Assembly: GCA_964390645.1 (NCBI GenBank)
Contig: CAYMLL010000026.1
Location: 1-40,421 of the forward strand
Length of the DNA stretch: 40,421 nucleotides
Direction of reading: 5' to 3'
Source of the DNA: CAYMLL01 sp964390645
GTDB taxonomy: Bacteria; Planctomycetota; UBA8108
The notes under the pieces were generated by a model. That model was not told where the DNA came from. It saw only the letters and a program-made list of their open reading frames with translations, and searched no databases. The translations under genes were made by a program, and so were the position numbers. Positions 1 through 8,450 of this stretch are shown here, in pieces (within the stretch, counting starts at the first letter, position 1; every line of letters begins with the position of its first letter).

Positions 1-1
1 C

Positions 2-2962
2 AAGTACGGTTCCGGTACCGGAACGAATTTCTCGGAGCTGCGTGGCGAAGGTGAGCCCCTGGCGGGCGGCGGCATCTCCTCGGGACTGATGTCGTTTCTG
101 AAGATCGGCGACCGGGCGGCCGGCGCGATCAAGTCCGGCGGCACGACGCGCCGCGCGGCGAAGATGGTCTGTCTCAATGTCGACCATCCTGATGTGGTCA
201 GTTTCGTCAACTGGAAGGCCGAGGAGGAGCGTAAGGTCGCTGCGCTGATCGGCGCGGGCTACACTGCGGACTTCAACGGCGAAGCCTATCAGACCGTCTC
301 CGGACAGAATTCCAACAACTCCATCCGCGTCACCGAGGACTTCCTCCGGTGCGTCGAGACCGATGGCGACTGGCAGCTGCGCTGGAGAACGGACGGACGG
401 GTCTGCGAGACTCTGAAGGCCCGGGATCTGTGGGACCAGATCTGCCGGGCCGCCTGGGTCTGCGCCGACCCCGGGGTGCAGTACGACAGCACCATCAACA
501 ACTGGCACACCTGTCCGGGTAGCGGTCCGATCAAGGCCTCGAATCCTTGCTCCGAGTACATGTTTCTCGACAACACGGCGTGCAACCTGGCGTCGCTCAA
601 TTTGGTGAAGTTCTACGATACGGAGATGCGTCGTTTCCGCGTCGATGACTTCCGCCACGCGTGCCGGCTGTGGACCACGGTGCTCGAGATCAGCGTGCTG
701 ATGGCGCAGTATCCGAGCCCGGAGATCGCTGAGCTGAGCTACCGCTACCGCACTCTCGGTCTCGGCTATGCGAACATCGGTACGCTGTTGATGATCGATG
801 GCATCCCGTACGACAGCGATGAGGGGCGCGCCATCGCCGGTGCGCTGACCGCGATCATGACCGCGGAGAGCTTCGCGACGTCGGCCGAGATGGCCAAGAA
901 GCTCGGCGTTTTTCCCGGTTTCGCGGACAATCGCGAGTCGATGTTGCGCGTCATGCGGAACCACCGTCGTGCGGCCTACAACGTGCCGCAAGACGAGTAC
1001 GAGGATCTCAGCGTCACTCCTCGCGGCATCGATCCGGAGCTCTGTCCCGAGGGATTGCTCCACGCGGCTCGTGATGGATGGGATCGCGCAGTGGGTCTCG
1101 GCGAGCTTCACGGTTACCGCAACGCGCAGTCGACGGTCGTCGCGCCGACGGGGACCATCGGACTGCTGATGGACTGCGATACGACTGGCATCGAGCCCGA
1201 CTTCAGCCTGGTGAAGTTCAAGAAGCTGGCTGGCGGCGGTTACTTCAAGATCCCCAACCGTTCGGTGAAGCTGGCGCTGAGCAACCTTGGCTACGACGAG
1301 GGGCAGATCCAGGACATGCTGACCTTCCTGGTCGGCGCCGGCACGTTGAAGGGCTGCCCCCACATCCACCCCGAGAGCCTCGAGCAGAAGGGGCTACGTG
1401 GTGAAGAGATCGAGGCGGTCGAGGCAACGCTGCAAGAGGTCTTCGACGTCGCCGGCGCCTTCGGACTCTGGACCATCGGCGAAGACTGTGTCAGGCGCCT
1501 CGGGATTCCGGCGGAACGCTACCGCTCACGGACCTTCAACCTGCTGGCGGAGCTTGGCTTCACGGCCGCGGAGATCCGCGACGCCAACGACTACGTCTGT
1601 GGACGGCAGACTCTCGAGGGCGCTCCCCATCTGAGAGATGAGCATCTCGCGGTCTTCGATTGCGCCAACCGCTGCGGTCGCAGCGGCAAGCGCTACATCC
1701 ATCCGCACGGTCACCTGAAGATGATGGCGGCGGCGCAGCCGTTCATCAGCGGGGCGATCTCGAAGACCATCAACATGCCGAAGGAATCGACGGTCGAGGA
1801 GATCAGCGATGCGTATCGCCTCGGCTGGAAGCTGGGGCTCAAGGCCACTGCTCTGTACCGCGATGGCTGCAAGCTGTCGCAGCCGTTGTCGGCGAGCTCG
1901 GACACGAGCTCGGACACGAGCTCGGACACGAGCTTGGACACGAGCTCGGAGAACGAGGCCGAGGTGGAAGAGGCCGTGACCGTCGAGCCGCAGGTTTCCG
2001 CGGTGGAGCCCGAGGCGCCGGCGACAACGACCACGGCTGGCGACAGGGTGTCCGTTGCCAAACCCGCGGCCGTGTGCGGTCCGGCGCCGGTGAAGCGGGT
2101 GCGGCGCCCGCTGCCGTCCAAGCGTCGCGGTTTCACGCAGGAGGCGAAGGTCGGTGGTCACAAGATCTACCTGCGGACCGGTGAGTACGAGGACGGCAGT
2201 CTCGGCGAGATCTTCATCGACATGCACAAGGAGGGCGCGTCCTTCCGGGGCATCATGAACTGCTTCGCTGTGGCGATCTCCAAGGGACTGCAATACGGGG
2301 TGCCGCTGGAGGAGTTCGTCGACACGTTTTCTTTCACGCGGTTTGCGCCACAGGGCATGGTCTTCGGTCATCCGAACATCAAGGTGGCGACATCGGTGCT
2401 CGACTACGTCTTCCGCCTGCTCGCGTTCGAGTATCTCGACCGTGACGATCTCGTGCAGGTGAAGCCTCAGCAGTTGAGCAAGGGCGAGGACCCTTCGGAG
2501 CGGGCTGCCGACGATGAGGACCGTCCGACGCTGCCGGTGAGCGGGTCGTCGTCCGCGGACACGCCGGTCCCGAGTTCCGGTAGCGGGACAGCGTTCCCCG
2601 AAGGTGACGCGGCTGGACCTTCGCTGTCCTCCTTTGGCCTGGCCGACTCGCGCCCGGAGCCGCTGGGGATCGAGCTGGAGTCGAGCGTCGACCTCGGCAC
2701 CGGGACGCTGCTTTTCGATGGCACTGCCGACACGATCCACGGCTCTCACGATACGATTCATGGCGCGGATCCTGAAGTCGACCGGATCATCGTCTCCGGA
2801 CCCGATGCCAACGCCGATTCGCGTCGGCTTGCGCTGTTCGAACCCGCCACCGACGACATGAGCGGCGATGCGCCACCCTGTAGTTTGTGCGGCAACACGA
2901 CGGTCCGTAACGGTTCGTGCTACCTCTGCCGCGTCTGTGGCACGACGAGCGGGTGCTCCTGA
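2..2962 (+). CDS. nrdJ: Vitamin B12-dependent (class II) ribonucleoside-diphosphate reductase, 5'-truncated by the window edge
   Basis: Reduces ribonucleotides to deoxyribonucleotides with adenosylcobalamin as radical source, so it needs no oxygen. The reading frame is open from base 2, where the residues KYGSGTGTNFSELRGEGE are typical of NrdJ; the true start lies outside the window. The catalytic NPCSEY motif (Asn, thiyl-radical Cys, Glu) is at visible residues 181-186. The APTGTIG and GIEPDFSL motifs of the barrel follow, and SKTINMP and GLKATALYRDG mark the end of the catalytic domain. After a low-complexity linker of DTSS repeats comes a TSCPD domain (about residues 720-830). The C-terminus is a Cys-rich zinc-ribbon-like tail (CSLCG...CYLCRVCG) that probably re-reduces the active site. 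No intein is visible. Another acidic, Ser/Pro-rich linker precedes the tail. A hairpin lies just downstream. Function is secure; only the N-terminus is missing. Confidence 0.96.
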   Translation, partial: KYGSGTGTNFSELRGEGEPLAGGGISSGLMSFLKIGDRAAGAIKSGGTTRRAAKMVCLNVDHPDVVSFVNWKAEEERKVAALIGAGYTADFNGEAYQTVSGQNSNNSIRVTEDFLRCVETDGDWQLRWRTDGRVCETLKARDLWDQICRAAWVCADPGVQYDSTINNWHTCPGSGPIKASNPCSEYMFLDNTACNLASLNLVKFYDTEMRRFRVDDFRHACRLWTTVLEISVLMAQYPSPEIAELSYRYRTLGLGYANIGTLLMIDGIPYDSDEGRAIAGALTAIMTAESFATSAEMAKKLGVFPGFADNRESMLRVMRNHRRAAYNVPQDEYEDLSVTPRGIDPELCPEGLLHAARDGWDRAVGLGELHGYRNAQSTVVAPTGTIGLLMDCDTTGIEPDFSLVKFKKLAGGGYFKIPNRSVKLALSNLGYDEGQIQDMLTFLVGAGTLKGCPHIHPESLEQKGLRGEEIEAVEATLQEVFDVAGAFGLWTIGEDCVRRLGIPAERYRSRTFNLLAELGFTAAEIRDANDYVCGRQTLEGAPHLRDEHLAVFDCANRCGRSGKRYIHPHGHLKMMAAAQPFISGAISKTINMPKESTVEEISDAYRLGWKLGLKATALYRDGCKLSQPLSASSDTSSDTSSDTSLDTSSENEAEVEEAVTVEPQVSAVEPEAPATTTTAGDRVSVAKPAAVCGPAPVKRVRRPLPSKRRGFTQEAKVGGHKIYLRTGEYEDGSLGEIFIDMHKEGASFRGIMNCFAVAISKGLQYGVPLEEFVDTFSFTRFAPQGMVFGHPNIKVATSVLDYVFRLLAFEYLDRDDLVQVKPQQLSKGEDPSERAADDEDRPTLPVSGSSSADTPVPSSGSGTAFPEGDAAGPSLSSFGLADSRPEPLGIELESSVDLGTGTLLFDGTADTIHGSHDTIHGADPEVDRIIVSGPDANADSRRLALFEPATDDMSGDAPPCSLCGNTTVRNGSCYLCRVCGTTSGCS
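1894..1952 (+). repeat. 12-bp tandem repeat inside nrdJ
   Basis: Four near-perfect copies of GAGCTCGGACAC plus a partial fifth copy, each encoding a Ser/Asp/Thr-rich tetrapeptide (SSDT). It lies in the linker between the catalytic domain and the TSCPD domain. The period is a multiple of three, so copy-number change would keep the frame. Confidence 0.9.
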
Positions 2963-2972
2963 TTCGGAGTCT

Positions 2973-2998
2973 CTGGCCGCCGGGTGGCTGGCGGCCAG
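2973..2998 (+). terminator. Hairpin after nrdJ
   Basis: A perfect 9-bp inverted repeat (CTGGCCGCC / GGCGGCCAG) with an 8-nt loop begins 11 bases after the nrdJ stop. No T-run follows, so it could be a GC-rich stem that slows polymerase or protects the 3' end rather than a classical terminator. The rest of the gap between nrdJ and the convergent methyltransferase (to 3160) shows no gene. Confidence 0.5.
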
Positions 2999-3160
2999 CA
3001 CCCTGTTCACGAGCTGCTTCGGACGCAACAGCGGGTCACCGGGTCCGAGACCGGGATGTCCGGCAGAACGCCGGCGATGTCGCGTCTTGCCGAGCTCTGG
3101 CAACGCGGGGTCCGGGCGAAATGGCCGCCTTCGGGCGAAATCGACTTCTTCGACCGGCGG

Positions 3161-3835
3161 CTAACCCGCGGGCGTGCCGACAGCGACCAGGTGTCGATCG
3201 GTCGTCGCGCGCACGTTGAGCTCGAGTCCGGTCTCGCGCAGTTGAGCGCGCACCTCGGCAGGTGTGTACGCGGCCAGCAGCGACTGGTAGAAGAGCTGCC
3301 GGAGCAGCGGCGAGTCGCTCCTTGCGGAGTGCCGGCGTACGATGGCTCGCGCCGCGGCTCGGCTCGGTGGCCGGCGCAGATCCTGCACGAAAACGACGCC
3401 TTCCGGGCGACATAGCCGGCGCGTCTGGCGCCAGAATGGCAGGGGCTCCAGCAGGTGGTGCAGCAGGCTGTTCGAGAAGACCAGGTCGAAGCGGGAGCGC
3501 AGCCGGCGCAGCCTCTTCGCGTCGTCCTGCACCAGACGGATGCGGCGAGCGAGTCCGGCGGCGCCCACCTTCCTGCGGGCGAGGTCGAGCATCGCCGGGC
3601 TCGCGTCGACCGCGGTGACGTGCCAGCCCGGCGCGCGCGCACAGAAGAGGATCGGGATGTCGGCGGGACCCGTTCCGAGGTCGACGGCCCGGCCCTCTCG
3701 CCGCGTCGCGAGGCGCTGCAGGCGCCTGGCGATCGCCGAGTTGACGCGTCGAAAGTCGCCGGCCTCGTAGGCGTCTGCTTCGGACTCGTCGTCCATCACC
3801 TCGGGCTCCGGGATGCGATCGATGATCCGTGTCAC
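3161..3835 (-). CDS. Class I SAM-dependent methyltransferase
   Basis: A 224-residue protein with a Rossmann-fold methyltransferase core. Motif I is VDLGTGPADIPI (about residues 51-62), the acidic end of strand 2 is VTAVDAS, and motif IV is FDLVFSNSLLHHL. It resembles methyltransferase domain-25/11 proteins; the substrate cannot be read from sequence. The start is GTG at 3835, preceded by AGGAG at a good distance. It begins 17 bases after the stop of the PLP enzyme upstream, so the two are probably co-transcribed. The end faces nrdJ convergently. No signal peptide is present, so it should be cytoplasmic. Confidence 0.85.
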   Translation of the reverse strand: MTRIIDRIPEPEVMDDESEADAYEAGDFRRVNSAIARRLQRLATRREGRAVDLGTGPADIPILFCARAPGWHVTAVDASPAMLDLARRKVGAAGLARRIRLVQDDAKRLRRLRSRFDLVFSNSLLHHLLEPLPFWRQTRRLCRPEGVVFVQDLRRPPSRAAARAIVRRHSARSDSPLLRQLFYQSLLAAYTPAEVRAQLRETGLELNVRATTDRHLVAVGTPAG

Positions 3836-3851
3836 GCGACTCCTCTTGCGA

Positions 3852-5012
3852 TCAACGATTGCGCGCGTCGACGGCGAGCGGCTCCTCGTGGAGACGGCCG
3901 CCGCGATCGACGCGCAGGAAGCTTTCCCACAGGTTCACCGTCGGACAGATGTGATGTGGAGCGATCAGCACCGGCTCGCCGATCTTGAAACGCCGTGCTC
4001 CGTCGTGCCGCAGGACCGTGTGCTCCTCGGTGGTTGCGACGACCTCGAGTCCCGGCACGGAGAAGCGCTCGACCGGGCCCTGGTCGATCGCCCAGCGCTT
4101 GTGGCCGAGGTCGAGCGTGATCAGGTCCGCTCCGCAGCGGTCGATGACGCGGGCGAGGATGAGCGCGGCGATACGGAAGCGTCCCGGCATCAGCCCATCG
4201 TACTTCGTGTCCCAGTAGACGAAGGTGCCCGGGGAAACGTCGACGGACGCGTCGACCCGATGGCGTCCGACGAGCTCCTCCAGGCAAGGGAGGAAGCCCG
4301 GAGTGCCACCGGCGCAGATGTGCGGGATGGGCGCCCCGTGTCGCTCGATCTCCCTCATCGCCGAGACGACGCGCTGCATCGTCTCGCGAGAGCATGCCCG
4401 GCGGGCCTCGGGGTCGGGCGAGCTGTTGTGGCCGTCGTACGCGTGCAGGCCGAGGACGCGCACGTGTTCGGCTGCGTCGCTCGACGTGACCTCGCGCAAC
4501 AGCGCGGGCGCCTTCTCGGGCGGCAGGCCGGTGCGGTGACCTCCCACGTCGAGGTCGACCCAGACGTCGATGTGTACGTTGCGTGCAGCGGCGGCGGCGG
4601 CGAGGTAGCCGGCGTGCTCGGTCGACGCGATCTGGCTCGAAATCGTCGCGTCGGGAAAGCGCGCGACGCGCTCTGCGATCGTCTCCGCGAGTGATCGTAG
4701 CGGCGGGTAGGCGACGAAGATGTCGAGCGCCCCCGCTTCGAGAAGCATGTCGAGCTCGTGCGGCGAGCACTTGAACCGCGTCACCCCCTCGCGAAGCTGA
4801 AGGCCCGCGGTCCAAGAGGACTTGTGCGTCTTGACGTGCGGCCGCAGGTGGCGCAGGCCGCTGCCGGGAGCGACGCCCTCGAGCTCGTCTCGCAGTCGAT
4901 CCAGGTTCTCCTCGACGAGGGCCTCGTAGACGAGGAGCTTCGGACTTCCGAGCTCCTCGAGGCCGTCGAAGCCGTAGTCGTCGAGGTGCAGGACGCCGCT
5001 CGAGCGCATCAT
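3852..5012 (-). CDS. D-threonine aldolase / D-serine dehydratase-like PLP enzyme
   Basis: A fold-type III (alanine-racemase-like) PLP enzyme of about 386 residues. The motif RPHVKTHK carries the Schiff-base lysine (about residue 61). The strands DVWVDLDVGGHRTG and AGGTPGFLP fit the PLP-phosphate region. Near the C-terminus APHHICPTVNL supplies a metal pair in an H-x-C arrangement. From memory of the family, His/Cys zinc ligands are seen in eukaryotic-type D-serine dehydratase and His/Asp in D-threonine aldolase, so the dehydratase side is possible. I chose the ATG at 5012 because it gives a normal family length; upstream ATGs at 5033 and 5090 stay open but add a non-homologous leader. No strong ribosome site decides it. 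Likely operon with the methyltransferase downstream. Confidence 0.85.
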   Translation of the reverse strand: MMRSSGVLHLDDYGFDGLEELGSPKLLVYEALVEENLDRLRDELEGVAPGSGLRHLRPHVKTHKSSWTAGLQLREGVTRFKCSPHELDMLLEAGALDIFVAYPPLRSLAETIAERVARFPDATISSQIASTEHAGYLAAAAAARNVHIDVWVDLDVGGHRTGLPPEKAPALLREVTSSDAAEHVRVLGLHAYDGHNSSPDPEARRACSRETMQRVVSAMREIERHGAPIPHICAGGTPGFLPCLEELVGRHRVDASVDVSPGTFVYWDTKYDGLMPGRFRIAALILARVIDRCGADLITLDLGHKRWAIDQGPVERFSVPGLEVVATTEEHTVLRHDGARRFKIGEPVLIAPHHICPTVNLWESFLRVDRGGRLHEEPLAVDARNR

Positions 5013-5113
5013 GCTCACGAGGATAACGAACATGCGCCGCGTGCGGCAGCCAAAAAAACCGAGCCCGGCCCGTGCTCTGCGGCGTGGCAAACCCGGGCTT
5101 GCGCGATCGTCGC

Positions 5114-6802
5114 TCAGGTCCTGACGGACTTGCCGGCGGTCGCCTTGTCGAGGACCGCGGGTTTCGCGGGCTTCGCGGGCTTCGCGGGCTTCGCGGGCTT
5201 TGTGGGCTTTGTGGGCTCCGCGGGCTTTGCGGGCTCCGCCTCCGCGCCGAGCTTGCGGACCTTCCCGCGCAGGTCCTCGGGCAGGGTGCCGAGCTTGTCC
5301 CAGGGCAGGTCGGTCGCGACGGGCTCGCCGTTTTTCTTCACGGAGATCGTGCGCTTGCCGTTCGTGCTCCGGACGCGGATCTCCCAGGTGCCGTCGTTCG
5401 TGACCACCTCCGAGCTCGACTCGCGACCGCCGCCAGTCGAGGAGTAGGACCTGGACGTCGTCTTCGACCTCGACTTGATCGGCTTCTCACTGCCGGGGCG
5501 GATCTCCAGGTCGAGGCCCTTGAACAGCCGGGGGATCTTCGGGACCTGGAGTCCGTCGATCTTCTCCTCGAGCTTCTCGATCGCCTTCTCGAGCTCCTCG
5601 ATCGCGGCCTCCGGGACCTTCTTGTCGCGGAGATCGTGGAGGCGCTCTCTCCACGATCCCTCCGGCCCCACCTTCGGGAACGGCAGGTCGAGCGTGTGCT
5701 CCTCGCCGTCCGCGTCGCGCCAGCGGATCTGTCCCTGCATCCTCGCCCGGGGGAAGCTCCAGAGCTTCGTGCCCGGACGTCCGAGCAGGGGCCGGTACTG
5801 ATCGGCGTTCGGAGGCGGAGTCACCGGCGCCGTCGAGTTTGCCGCACGCTTGTCTAGAACCACGGCCACGCTCGTTCTCTTGCCGCGACGGATCAGCTCG
5901 ATTTGCACGGTGTCGCCGGCGACGTGTTTGCTGATGATCGCCGGCAGGTTGTTCTGCGTCGGCCTCCACCCGGCGGCAAGCTCCGGGTGTGCCTCCTCGA
6001 GCGTGTCGGCGTTCGCCGCATCGGCGCTGTCGGTCTCGACGTGACAGCTCGAGCACCTGGCGGCGAGCTCCGGGTGTGCCTCTTCGAGCGTGTCCGTGAC
6101 CACCGTGTTGGCGTCGTCGGACTCGATGTGACAGCTCGAACAGCTGGCGCGAAACACCCCGTGCGGAACCGGGATGCTCTCGAAGCTGCCGGGTTCGCCT
6201 TGCACCCACAGGCCCGGGGCCAGGGTCGTCGGTCGGTGCGGAGCGGTGACCGCTTCGCCGGCGACCTCGACGATGACGTCCCACCTCTTCAGTCCGGCCT
6301 TCTCGGCCGGTGAGCCCTTCAGCACCCGGGTGAGAACCACGCTCCTGTTCGCGTCGAGTCCCAGATGGTGCGCCAGGACCGGCGAGATCGAATCGAACTG
6401 CACGCCGAGGAAGCCGGGCTCCGGCGGCTCTTCGAGACCCGAGGCGCCACCGGCGACGCCGAGCTCGACCGGAATATCCAGCTTCCGGGCACCCCGGCGG
6501 ACGCGGAACCGGACCGTGGATCCGGCTTCGTGCTTGCCGAGTGTCTCGCGGAGCGACTCGCCCGAGTCGACCTTTTCGTCGTCGACGCCGACGATCACAT
6601 CGTGTCGCTGGATCCCCGCCGCCTGCGCGGGGCTGCCCGGGACCACGTCGTGAATCATCGCTCCGCCCTCGATCTCGAGGTGCGAGAGAACGGCCTCGGG
6701 AATCTCCGCGGCGAGCCGGACTCCGAGGAACCCCGCGGAGGCGGGCGACGGGGCGGTGATGATCAGACCGAGCAGGATTGCTACAGGAGTCTTGTGGCGC
6801 AT
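5114..6802 (-). CDS. Exported PDZ-domain protein with two CxxCH motifs inserted in the second PDZ
   Basis: 562 residues with an N-terminal signal peptide (MRHKTPVAILLGLIITAPSP, cleavage near ASA). PDZ1 spans about 25-115. PDZ2 starts near 131 but is interrupted after EVAGEAVTAPHR and resumes at NLPAIISKHVAGDTV (about 285-316). The roughly 100-residue insert holds CSSCH at 221-225 and at 250-254, in two tandem 29-residue units ending DTLEEAHPELAA. CxxCH is the covalent heme c signature, so a periplasmic diheme insert is plausible, though heme attachment is not proven. A charged helix (about 385-405), a Ser/Arg-rich stretch and a C-terminal KPA repeat tail follow. No protease triad is visible, so this is not a DegP-type enzyme. 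It sits 74 bases behind the anti-sigma factor gene and has GGAG before its ATG, which suggests it belongs to that operon. Confidence 0.85.
   Translation of the reverse strand: MRHKTPVAILLGLIITAPSPASAGFLGVRLAAEIPEAVLSHLEIEGGAMIHDVVPGSPAQAAGIQRHDVIVGVDDEKVDSGESLRETLGKHEAGSTVRFRVRRGARKLDIPVELGVAGGASGLEEPPEPGFLGVQFDSISPVLAHHLGLDANRSVVLTRVLKGSPAEKAGLKRWDVIVEVAGEAVTAPHRPTTLAPGLWVQGEPGSFESIPVPHGVFRASCSSCHIESDDANTVVTDTLEEAHPELAARCSSCHVETDSADAANADTLEEAHPELAAGWRPTQNNLPAIISKHVAGDTVQIELIRRGKRTSVAVVLDKRAANSTAPVTPPPNADQYRPLLGRPGTKLWSFPRARMQGQIRWRDADGEEHTLDLPFPKVGPEGSWRERLHDLRDKKVPEAAIEELEKAIEKLEEKIDGLQVPKIPRLFKGLDLEIRPGSEKPIKSRSKTTSRSYSSTGGGRESSSEVVTNDGTWEIRVRSTNGKRTISVKKNGEPVATDLPWDKLGTLPEDLRGKVRKLGAEAEPAKPAEPTKPTKPAKPAKPAKPAKPAVLDKATAGKSVRT
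5969..6142 (-). repeat. Tandem 87-bp duplication encoding two CxxCH modules
   Basis: Two adjacent units of exactly 29 codons, each starting with CSSCH and ending with DTLEEAHPELAA. The termini are identical and the middle has diverged (ESDDANTVV versus ETDSADAANA). It looks like an in-frame internal duplication of one heme-type module. Confidence 0.85.
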
Positions 6803-6876
6803 GTCGAGTCTCCGTCGAGTGCTGCGTCGAGTTTCGCGGGCGAGTTCCGTGTGGAGGGTGCCTGTAGAGCCCGGCC

Positions 6877-7660
6877 TCAGTACCAGGGCCGCGTTTCGTA
6901 GCGAACCAGGCGCGTGCGAACCTTCTCGAGCTCGATACTCCAGCGCGGCTCGCGCCCGGTCGGTGTGGAAGCCTGCGGGGAAGATCTCGAAGGGCGCGGC
7001 TCGATGATCCAGCTGTGCGTACGCAGCGTCTCCAGGCCTATCTGCGGCAGATCGATTCGTGGCATGTCTGTTCGCGCTCCGGTGTCCCCGGGCGTCGTTG
7101 CACCGAAAATCGGGATCGGCGACAGCTTGCGCGTGTCCCGACGAAGCTCGATGACGTGGGAGCCGGCGACCGACGGTTCAACGACCGTCGTCGCGTTCGC
7201 CCCGTCCACGGGAGCACGCCGGGACTCGCCCGGCGCCGAACCGTCCGGAAGGCCGTCTTCGAAGACCGTGATCCAGGCCAGCGCGCCGACGGCGAAGGCC
7301 GCGGCCGCTGCCAGGCCGCCGGCGTAGAGCGGCTGCCCCCGGGGGCCCCCCCCCCCCCCCCCCCCCCCCCCGCCGCAAAACCACCCCCCCCCAAAAACNN
7401 NNNNNNNNGCTCTGCTCTCCCTCCCGGACGATCAGCGTCGTGGATGCGACGACGCGGCTCTCGAGATCGAGGAGGCTCTCGTGGGGCGCCGTCAGCCTCT
7501 CGCGTAGCGACCGAGAAGCACGCTTCTCCCGGCACAGGCTCTCCCGGCAGCGAGCGCACGCCTCCAGGTGGTCGGCGAGACCGCTCCGGAGGCCCGGGGG
7601 CAGCTCATCGTCGACCTGTCGCGAGATCAACGAGCTCCAGCGTCTGCAAGTGTTCATCAT
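6877..7660 (-). CDS. Zinc-binding anti-sigma factor, interrupted by an assembly gap
   Basis: The N-terminal part (start 7660, ATGATG) has the ZAS pattern: Cys5, then HLEACARC giving His31-x3-Cys35-x2-Cys38, which normally holds the cognate ECF sigma inactive. The frame is lost in a poly-C/N tract at 7346-7408. It resumes in another frame with a transmembrane segment (GGLAAAAAFAVGALAWITVF) encoded near 7260-7330 and a periplasmic tail ending RYETRPWY at 6877. Domain order is therefore cytoplasmic zinc finger, one membrane helix, periplasmic sensor. The total span is not a multiple of three, as expected for a gap of arbitrary length. It starts 6 bases after the sigma gene stop. I treat it as one intact gene damaged by assembly, not a pseudogene. 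Confidence 0.8.
7346..7408. other. Poly-C tract and assembly gap (10 Ns)
   Basis: A run of 26 C residues (7346-7371) is followed by C/A homopolymers and ten Ns (7399-7408). The composition is unlike both flanks, and the tract disrupts the anti-sigma reading frame. It is most likely a sequencing or scaffolding artefact; the true length is unknown. Confidence 0.95.
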
Positions 7661-7666
7661 CGTCGC

Positions 7667-8356
7667 TCAACCTCGTGCGCCGCCGCTCGTCGGGTCCGGG
7701 GCTCTGGATGTGCGCAGCGCTTCCCTGGATACGCGTATCGCCTTGTCGTGGTGACCGGCCTCTCGCCGTGACCCGTTGTCGACGATGCCGGCCGTCGGTC
7801 CGGCAGGACTCGCGGCCCGGATGCGACCGTAGGCGGGTGAACGTCGAAGCTTCTCTCGCGCTCTGGAGATCCGCACGTGGATCGCCCCCGACGAGATGCC
7901 GAGGATCTCGCCGATCTCCTCGTACGAGAGGTCGTCCACGTGGCGCAGTAGCATCGGCTCGCGGTATCGAGCCGGCAACGTGAGGACCGCCTCGAGGGCG
8001 TGCTCGAGCTCGTCACGGTGATCGACACGTTCGGTGCCGGCACGCGGGTCGAGAAGCTCGCGCTCGACTCCCCGTGTCTCCCTGCGCTTGCGTGCCACCT
8101 TTCGCACGTGATCTCTGAGGACATTGCCGGCGATGCGGTAGATCCAGGACGGGAAGCGGGCCGGGTCGCGCAGGCCGCGGACACCCCGAACCGCACGCAG
8201 GAGCACCTCCTGACAGAGGTCGTCGACGTCCTGTCGCTCGACACCCTGCAGACGGGCGCCCAGCCAGCCGCGCAGCCATCGAAGATGCCGCCGCAGAAGG
8301 ACTTCCAGGCGCTCGGCGCAGAGCGGCTGCTGACGGCTCGTGGTTCGATTCTCCAT
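7667..8356 (-). CDS. ECF-family RNA polymerase sigma factor
   Basis: 229 residues with the two ECF domains. Region 2 includes DDLCQEVLLRAVRG and FPSWIYRIAGNVLRDHVRK (about 45-85). Region 4 is the helix-turn-helix YREPMLLRHVDDLSYEEIG followed by ISSGAIHVRISRAREKL (about 130-170). It recruits RNA polymerase to stress-type promoters when released by its anti-sigma factor, which is encoded 6 bases downstream. The last 60 residues after REKLRR are a Pro/Arg-rich tail with no known domain. No clear Shine-Dalgarno precedes the ATG at 8356. The order sigma, anti-sigma, PDZ-CxxCH protein resembles other envelope-stress operons in which the third gene is an output or sensor protein. Confidence 0.93.
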   Translation of the reverse strand: MENRTTSRQQPLCAERLEVLLRRHLRWLRGWLGARLQGVERQDVDDLCQEVLLRAVRGVRGLRDPARFPSWIYRIAGNVLRDHVRKVARKRRETRGVERELLDPRAGTERVDHRDELEHALEAVLTLPARYREPMLLRHVDDLSYEEIGEILGISSGAIHVRISRAREKLRRSPAYGRIRAASPAGPTAGIVDNGSRREAGHHDKAIRVSREALRTSRAPDPTSGGARG

Positions 8357-8450
8357 GCTGGGAGAGTAGACGTCGACGCGGTCGGCGGCTTACAAGAAAA
8401 CCACGGTCGGGAAGCGGATCGGGAGCCGCGACGCGCGGTGCTCCGGGTCG

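Noticed and set aside
1526..3103. 525-residue open frame on the minus strand
   Set aside because: Antisense to nrdJ and full of Arg-rich low-complexity sequence.
7346..7371. 26-base poly-C run as a phase-variable tract
   Set aside because: It adjoins Ns and other homopolymers of abnormal composition, so an assembly artefact is far more likely.
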